The position numbers and the translations under genes were made by a program. 9,704 nucleotides of DNA from Cryomorphaceae bacterium (GTDB lineage Bacteria > Bacteroidota > Bacteroidia > Flavobacteriales > Schleiferiaceae), in the NCBI GenBank assembly GCA_013205365.1, contig JABMNC010000010.1:1-9704 (forward strand). The letters run 5' to 3'. A model generated the notes under the pieces. The model worked only from the letters and a program-made list of their open reading frames with translations, was not told where the DNA came from and did no database searches. Below are positions 6,217-9,704 of this stretch, piece by piece (the stretch's first letter is position 1; each line of letters begins with the position of its first letter).

Positions 6217-7479
6217 TTATTCCAAAACGCTCAGAAGGCGCTCTAAGGCCATTCCGCGCGAACCCTTAAACCATAATGTCTTGGCCTGGGGCGGACTTTT
6301 AGTCCATATGGCCATGAGTTCTTCGGTGCTGGCGACCGAGCGGTAGGGGTGCGTGCAGGCCCCAAAGATGGGTCCTACCAGTATGGCATCAGAAATCCCT
6401 AGCTCAAGCATTAGGTCCACCATGCGCTGGTGCGCGGCGGCGGCGTAATCGCCCAATTCAAAGAGGTCGCCCGCTACATAAAGAGTGCTTTTGCTGTCTA
6501 AACGAGGGGCGGCATTCCTTAAACTCGCCTCCATGCTGCTGGGGTTGGCGTTGTATGCGTCCATAAAAACCCGGTATCGGCTCAGTTGGCGCCATTCGCC
6601 GCGGTTGTTTTGGGCTTCATAGGCCTCGATTCCATCTACGATTTGGCCGTCGCTCAGTCCATAGTAATGGCCCAAGGCAATGGATGCAGCCAGTGCTCGG
6701 TCGTGAAAGTCGCCGATTAGGTGGCTTTGGGCGCGGACTTGGTTCCATTCTACGGAAAGTTCGCCGACTTCGTTGGCCTCAAAACAGCAGGACTCTCCAA
6801 AAATGATTCGGGGTTCATGGCTTTCGGCCATCTGCCTTGCGTCATCAAAGTAGACCAATGAGCTTCCTCCGACGGAGTGCAGGTAGCGGTATAGTTCTGA
6901 CTTGCCCTTCACGACGCCTTCGGGCCCGCCAAATCCTTCGAGGTGCGCGAGTCCAAAGTTGGTGATGTAGCCAAGGTTCGGTTCGGCAATGCGCGAAAGT
7001 TCGTCGATTTCACCCTGGTGGTTCGCGCCCATTTCAATAACGGCCAGTTCGTGCTCCGGGAGCAGGCCCAGTAGCGTTTGCGGCAGCCCAATATGGTTGT
7101 TGAAATTGCCCTGAGTTGCATGCACTCGGTATTTCTGACCCAGGACATGGGCAAATAACTCCTTGGCAGTGGTCTTGCCATTGCTCCCCGTTAGGCCCAC
7201 TAAAGGCTTAGCCCAAGCCCTACGGTGGTGGAGCGCGAGCTCCTGCATGGCCTTAAGGGCATCAGGTACCCTAACCACGCGCGCATCCGTGGGGTCAAGA
7301 CCCTCGACAGCTTGATCAACTACTACTGCAGAGGCTCCCAGTTCGAGCGCCTTCGGCGCAAATAAATTTCCGTTGAAATTGGTTCCGCGAAGGGCAAAAA
7401 AAATCTGCCCCCTGGCCAGTGTACGGCTGTCGGTGCAGACTCCTACACGCGCATCAAAGCGCGCATACCAATCATTCAT
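6217..7479 (-). CDS. murF: UDP-N-acetylmuramoyl-tripeptide--D-alanyl-D-alanine ligase
   Basis: MurF is the last cytoplasmic Mur ligase; it adds D-Ala-D-Ala to the UDP-MurNAc tripeptide using ATP. The 420-residue protein has the three Mur-ligase domains. The N-terminal UDP-substrate domain carries CTDSRTLARGQIFFALRG (about 15-32). The central ATPase domain has the P-loop GLTGSNGKTT (95-104), the VIEMGANHQGEI block and TNFGLAHLEGFG followed by VVKGKSELY, where the lysine is in the position of the carbamylated lysine of the family. The C-terminal domain has MDAYNANPSSMEASL and YVAGDLFELGDYAAAAHQ. It appears complete. The ATG lies 8 bases after the gldJ stop, with AAGG six bases upstream as a weak Shine-Dalgarno-like sequence, so it is probably translated from the porP-gldJ-murF transcript. 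Confidence 0.96.
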   Translation of the reverse strand: MNDWYARFDARVGVCTDSRTLARGQIFFALRGTNFNGNLFAPKALELGASAVVVDQAVEGLDPTDARVVRVPDALKAMQELALHHRRAWAKPLVGLTGSNGKTTAKELFAHVLGQKYRVHATQGNFNNHIGLPQTLLGLLPEHELAVIEMGANHQGEIDELSRIAEPNLGYITNFGLAHLEGFGGPEGVVKGKSELYRYLHSVGGSSLVYFDDARQMAESHEPRIIFGESCCFEANEVGELSVEWNQVRAQSHLIGDFHDRALAASIALGHYYGLSDGQIVDGIEAYEAQNNRGEWRQLSRYRVFMDAYNANPSSMEASLRNAAPRLDSKSTLYVAGDLFELGDYAAAAHQRMVDLMLELGISDAILVGPIFGACTHPYRSVASTEELMAIWTKSPPQAKTLWFKGSRGMALERLLSVLE

Positions 7480-7487
7480 GCTGCCTT

Positions 7488-9083
7488 CTATGGACGGTAG
7501 CGAACGAAGTTGTCATGCTTCGGCTTGGGCGAAGACTTAGTGCGCTTGCTTGACTCGTTTTGGAATCCAACGCGGTCCATAGCACAGCGAAATCCGATGT
7601 AGTCCGTAGCTTGGTCTTGCTCTAGGTACCTGCGTGAACCTGGAGACAGCCAGTATGCGCGGTCGCGCCAAGAGCCACCCTTGTATACCCTTGTGGTATT
7701 GCCAATTAGGGTAGATTCACCATAACGGTACATTTGGTCGCCAGTCTCTTCTTCGCCGGCATTGCGGTAGTTGAGGGACGATTCTACGTCACCGTCCAAG
7801 AAGTCGCGGTAGTCTGATTTCTGGTAGTTACGGCGCTTGAGGTTCTCTTCAACGGTAACGGAACGCTGCGGCAATTGACCTGGCAGGCGCGTTAGAACAC
7901 TGTCTCCGTTGGCATTGCGATCGTACTGTGGCTCCGTGAGTACCGCAAGTTCTCCAAGGCCTTCGTAGTTATCGTCAAAGGTTTTGAACTCATTTCCACG
8001 GAATGGGCGGTGGTCGTCCATGTCTTGGGACGAAAGCGGACGGTACACGTCAAGAACCCATTCTGCCACGTTGCCGGCCATGTCATACAAGCCAAAGTCG
8101 TTGGGTGGGTAAAACTTCACCTGCATGGTAACGTTGGCCTGGTCGTTGAGGTATCCGCCCACGCCCATGTTGTCGCCTGCACCGCGCTTGTAGTTGGCTA
8201 GCATGTCTCCTTGAACTTTTTTATCGCTGTTGCGCACCGACGTTCCGTTCCAAGTGTACTTGTTGCGGTCAACCTGGCGGTTGTAAACCCGCTGCCCGAT
8301 CTCTGCGTAGGCAGCGTATTCCCACTCCGCTTCGGTCGGGAGGCGATACTTAGGCAGAAGGATTCCATCTTCGATGCGGGCTGGGCGGCCTTCTTTGCCA
8401 TAAACCTGCGCTGGGCTGAGGTCCTTGAGGCCCTTGCGGTTTTGCTGGGTGTACTCACCCTGCTTGTAGAGGTATACCTCAGAGTTAAAGTTCTGGTCGT
8501 CGGCCTGAGTATTCATTACGGTCAGGATGCCCTTATCGATTAGAATCTGCTCGTTCACCCGGTCGGTCCGCCATTGGCAAAAACGCATGGACTGCTCCCA
8601 ATTAACCCCAACCACAGGGTAAAAATTGTAGGCAGGGTGGCGGAGGTAGTTCTCCACATACATGTCGTTCAGTCCCATCTTGTCGCGCCAAACCAAGGTA
8701 TCGGGCAGTGCGGACTGGTAAATTTGGGGGTAGTAGTCAAAGTCGTACACTCGGCGAAGCCAGTAGAGGTACTCGCGGTAGTCTGCGTTGGTTACCTCGT
8801 TCTCGTCCAGGTAAAAGGAAGATACCGTAACGCGGCGTGGTTGGTTGTTCCAGTCCCGCAGCACGTCTTCTTCTACGCGTCCCATAGTCAGGGTTCCGCC
8901 TTCGATGAAGACCAGGCCGGGGCCTGTCTCCTGGCCTTTGTAGCCAAGATTAATTTGAAAGCCCCCGTTTTTGCGGTCGTTGAGCGCCATACCCGTGGTA
9001 TTGGAACTTGTTTTTGAGCAACCCGAGGCTAGTAAAACCAGCGCGCCTAAGGCGGTAATAGAAGAAAGGATAGAACGCTTCAT
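7488..9083 (-). CDS. gldJ: Gliding motility / type IX secretion lipoprotein GldJ
   Basis: A 531-residue outer-membrane lipoprotein. The signal peptide ends in the lipobox LASGC, with lipidated Cys22. The rest is an FGE/sulfatase-modifying-factor fold: GPGLVFIEGGTLTMGRVEED opens it, followed by FYLDENEVTNADYREYLYWL, YPVVGVNWEQSMRFCQWRTDRVNE, YRLPTEAEWEYAA, DMAGNVAEWVLDVY, and the closing KGGSWRDRAYW and YIGFRCAMDRVG. The pattern DWNNQPRRVTVSSFYLDENE and the block LPDTLVWRDKMG distinguish GldJ from its paralogue GldK. In gliding Bacteroidota, GldJ supports GldK stability and the periplasmic ring of the type IX secretion system. The positions of the two catalytic cysteines of true FGE enzymes (after GGS) are occupied by non-cysteine residues, so it should be structural and not enzymatic. 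The tail is basic (KRTKSSPKPKHDNF). It lies 11 bases after the porP-like gene and 8 before murF. Confidence 0.95.
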   Translation of the reverse strand: MKRSILSSITALGALVLLASGCSKTSSNTTGMALNDRKNGGFQINLGYKGQETGPGLVFIEGGTLTMGRVEEDVLRDWNNQPRRVTVSSFYLDENEVTNADYREYLYWLRRVYDFDYYPQIYQSALPDTLVWRDKMGLNDMYVENYLRHPAYNFYPVVGVNWEQSMRFCQWRTDRVNEQILIDKGILTVMNTQADDQNFNSEVYLYKQGEYTQQNRKGLKDLSPAQVYGKEGRPARIEDGILLPKYRLPTEAEWEYAAYAEIGQRVYNRQVDRNKYTWNGTSVRNSDKKVQGDMLANYKRGAGDNMGVGGYLNDQANVTMQVKFYPPNDFGLYDMAGNVAEWVLDVYRPLSSQDMDDHRPFRGNEFKTFDDNYEGLGELAVLTEPQYDRNANGDSVLTRLPGQLPQRSVTVEENLKRRNYQKSDYRDFLDGDVESSLNYRNAGEEETGDQMYRYGESTLIGNTTRVYKGGSWRDRAYWLSPGSRRYLEQDQATDYIGFRCAMDRVGFQNESSKRTKSSPKPKHDNFVRYRP

Positions 9084-9094
9084 TATTGGGAAGG

Positions 9095-9704
9095 TTAGAA
9101 TTTAGGACATTTCACTTCGCTCGAGCGCGCTCGGCGGCTTCTGCAGGGGAACTGGTAGGCAAGAGAGACTTCATGCGCTCCACCCATAACGTTTCCTAAG
9201 GCAGAAATGGTATAATCGTAGGAATACCCGAACTGCCAAGGCACGTCGTTGGGGGCAATTCCGATGATGGCAATAAGTGCGTCGGGATTGGTGCTGACAA
9301 CGCCCAAAGCCTGGCGGTAGCCGAGCCCGCCCGTGAGTGGACCTCGGTTGAAAGAAACACCCGCAGTCATGTGGTGTGCTCCGCCCTGCGTTTGGTAAAC
9401 AATGTTGGGAATCAATAAATTGTCAAGGTCGTTGTAGAGTCTTTTGCGCCCAATGGGAATGGTTGCGCCAGCCTGAGCGGTCACCTTAATGGGTAGGGTG
9501 GAGGTGCTTAAGAAGGCCTCATTGGGCTGCGTGACGTGGTGGGCCGAAGCGCCGACGTAGAAATTCTCGGTAAAGCCGAGCATTCCGAAGCTCAGGTCGA
9601 TTTGCTGCACCGTGGTTTCGTCAGGACGGATCTCGTTGGTCGGCTTAACAAAACCAAAGAATGGATCAATCATGTCGGGGAAGGTGAGGTTGTTCCAGTT
9701 CAGG
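9095..9704 (-). CDS. PorP/SprF-family type IX secretion membrane protein, 5' end cut by window edge
   Basis: The frame is open from the right edge to the TAA at 9097-9095, giving about 202 C-terminal residues; the signal peptide and first strands are outside the window. Reading continues upstream of the internal methionine at 9673 as LNWNNLTFPD, so that ATG is not the start. Family signs are LTFPDMIDPFFGF, FYVGASAHHVTQPNEAF, the repeated barrel strands (HHMTAGVSFNRGPLTGGLGYR, WQFGYSYDYTISAL), GGAHEVSLAYQF, and a basic tail ending VKCPKF, which is typical of PorP/SprF proteins. These are outer-membrane proteins associated with the type IX system; SprF-type members help specific adhesins such as SprB reach the surface. 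Here the partner is gldJ, 11 bases downstream, with no Shine-Dalgarno sequence in the gap. Which paralogue this is cannot be told from the C-terminal part. Confidence 0.9.
   Translation of the reverse strand, partial: LNWNNLTFPDMIDPFFGFVKPTNEIRPDETTVQQIDLSFGMLGFTENFYVGASAHHVTQPNEAFLSTSTLPIKVTAQAGATIPIGRKRLYNDLDNLLIPNIVYQTQGGAHHMTAGVSFNRGPLTGGLGYRQALGVVSTNPDALIAIIGIAPNDVPWQFGYSYDYTISALGNVMGGAHEVSLAYQFPCRSRRARSSEVKCPKF

Noticed and set aside
8574..9017. Plus-strand open frame of 147 codons opposite gldJ
   Set aside because: The Val/His-rich translation is typical of an antisense mirror of a coding frame, and gldJ is clearly the real gene.
9095..9673. Reading the PorP/SprF gene as a complete 192-residue protein starting at 9673
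   Set aside because: The frame stays open to the window edge, and the residues before that methionine continue the family motif (LTFPDMIDP), so the true start is outside.

Overview
The window reads as a gene-dense chromosomal segment of a Bacteroidota bacterium, most likely order Flavobacteriales. Evidence: a gliding-motility/type IX secretion lipoprotein GldJ, a PorP/SprF-family outer-membrane protein next to it, a promoter-like motif of the Bacteroidota -7 type (TAnnTTTG), and starts that mostly lack Shine-Dalgarno sequences. Base composition is moderately GC-rich by eye, so this is not a typical low-GC Flavobacterium. The genus cannot be fixed from the sequence. I see no RNA genes, insertion sequences, CRISPR arrays, prophage or origin. 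The longest non-coding gap is about 37 bases, so no gene-free stretch needs separate comment.

Region 1 (1-2938, minus strand, transcribed right to left) is a five-gene operon: membrane-anchored LytM/M23 peptidase, small MerR-type regulator, LemA protein, cytosolic-looking TPM-domain protein, and a second TPM protein with a signal peptide and C-terminal membrane anchor that runs off the left edge. All four junctions are stop/start overlaps (TAATG or ATGA), suggesting strict translational coupling. This looks like a cell-envelope module; the roles of LemA and TPM proteins are poorly defined.

Region 2 (2939-6202, plus strand) holds alanyl-tRNA synthetase, divergent from the peptidase across a 37-base gap, followed by a small secreted, probably beta-barrel outer-membrane protein of unknown function that overlaps the alaS 3' end by 19 bases. 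The divergent gap contains the most interesting non-coding signal here: an inverted repeat whose two arms each match the Bacteroidota -7 consensus and face each other.

Region 3 (6217-9704, minus strand) is a porP/sprF-like gene (5' end cut by the right edge), gldJ, and murF, with 11- and 8-base gaps, so probably one transcript. It links the type IX secretion/gliding apparatus to peptidoglycan precursor synthesis. The aaRS side and this side converge at 6203-6216, where a 10-base perfect palindrome lies.

Overall this is an ordinary core-genome region. The findings are regulatory and architectural details; I do not see a convincing new biological system.
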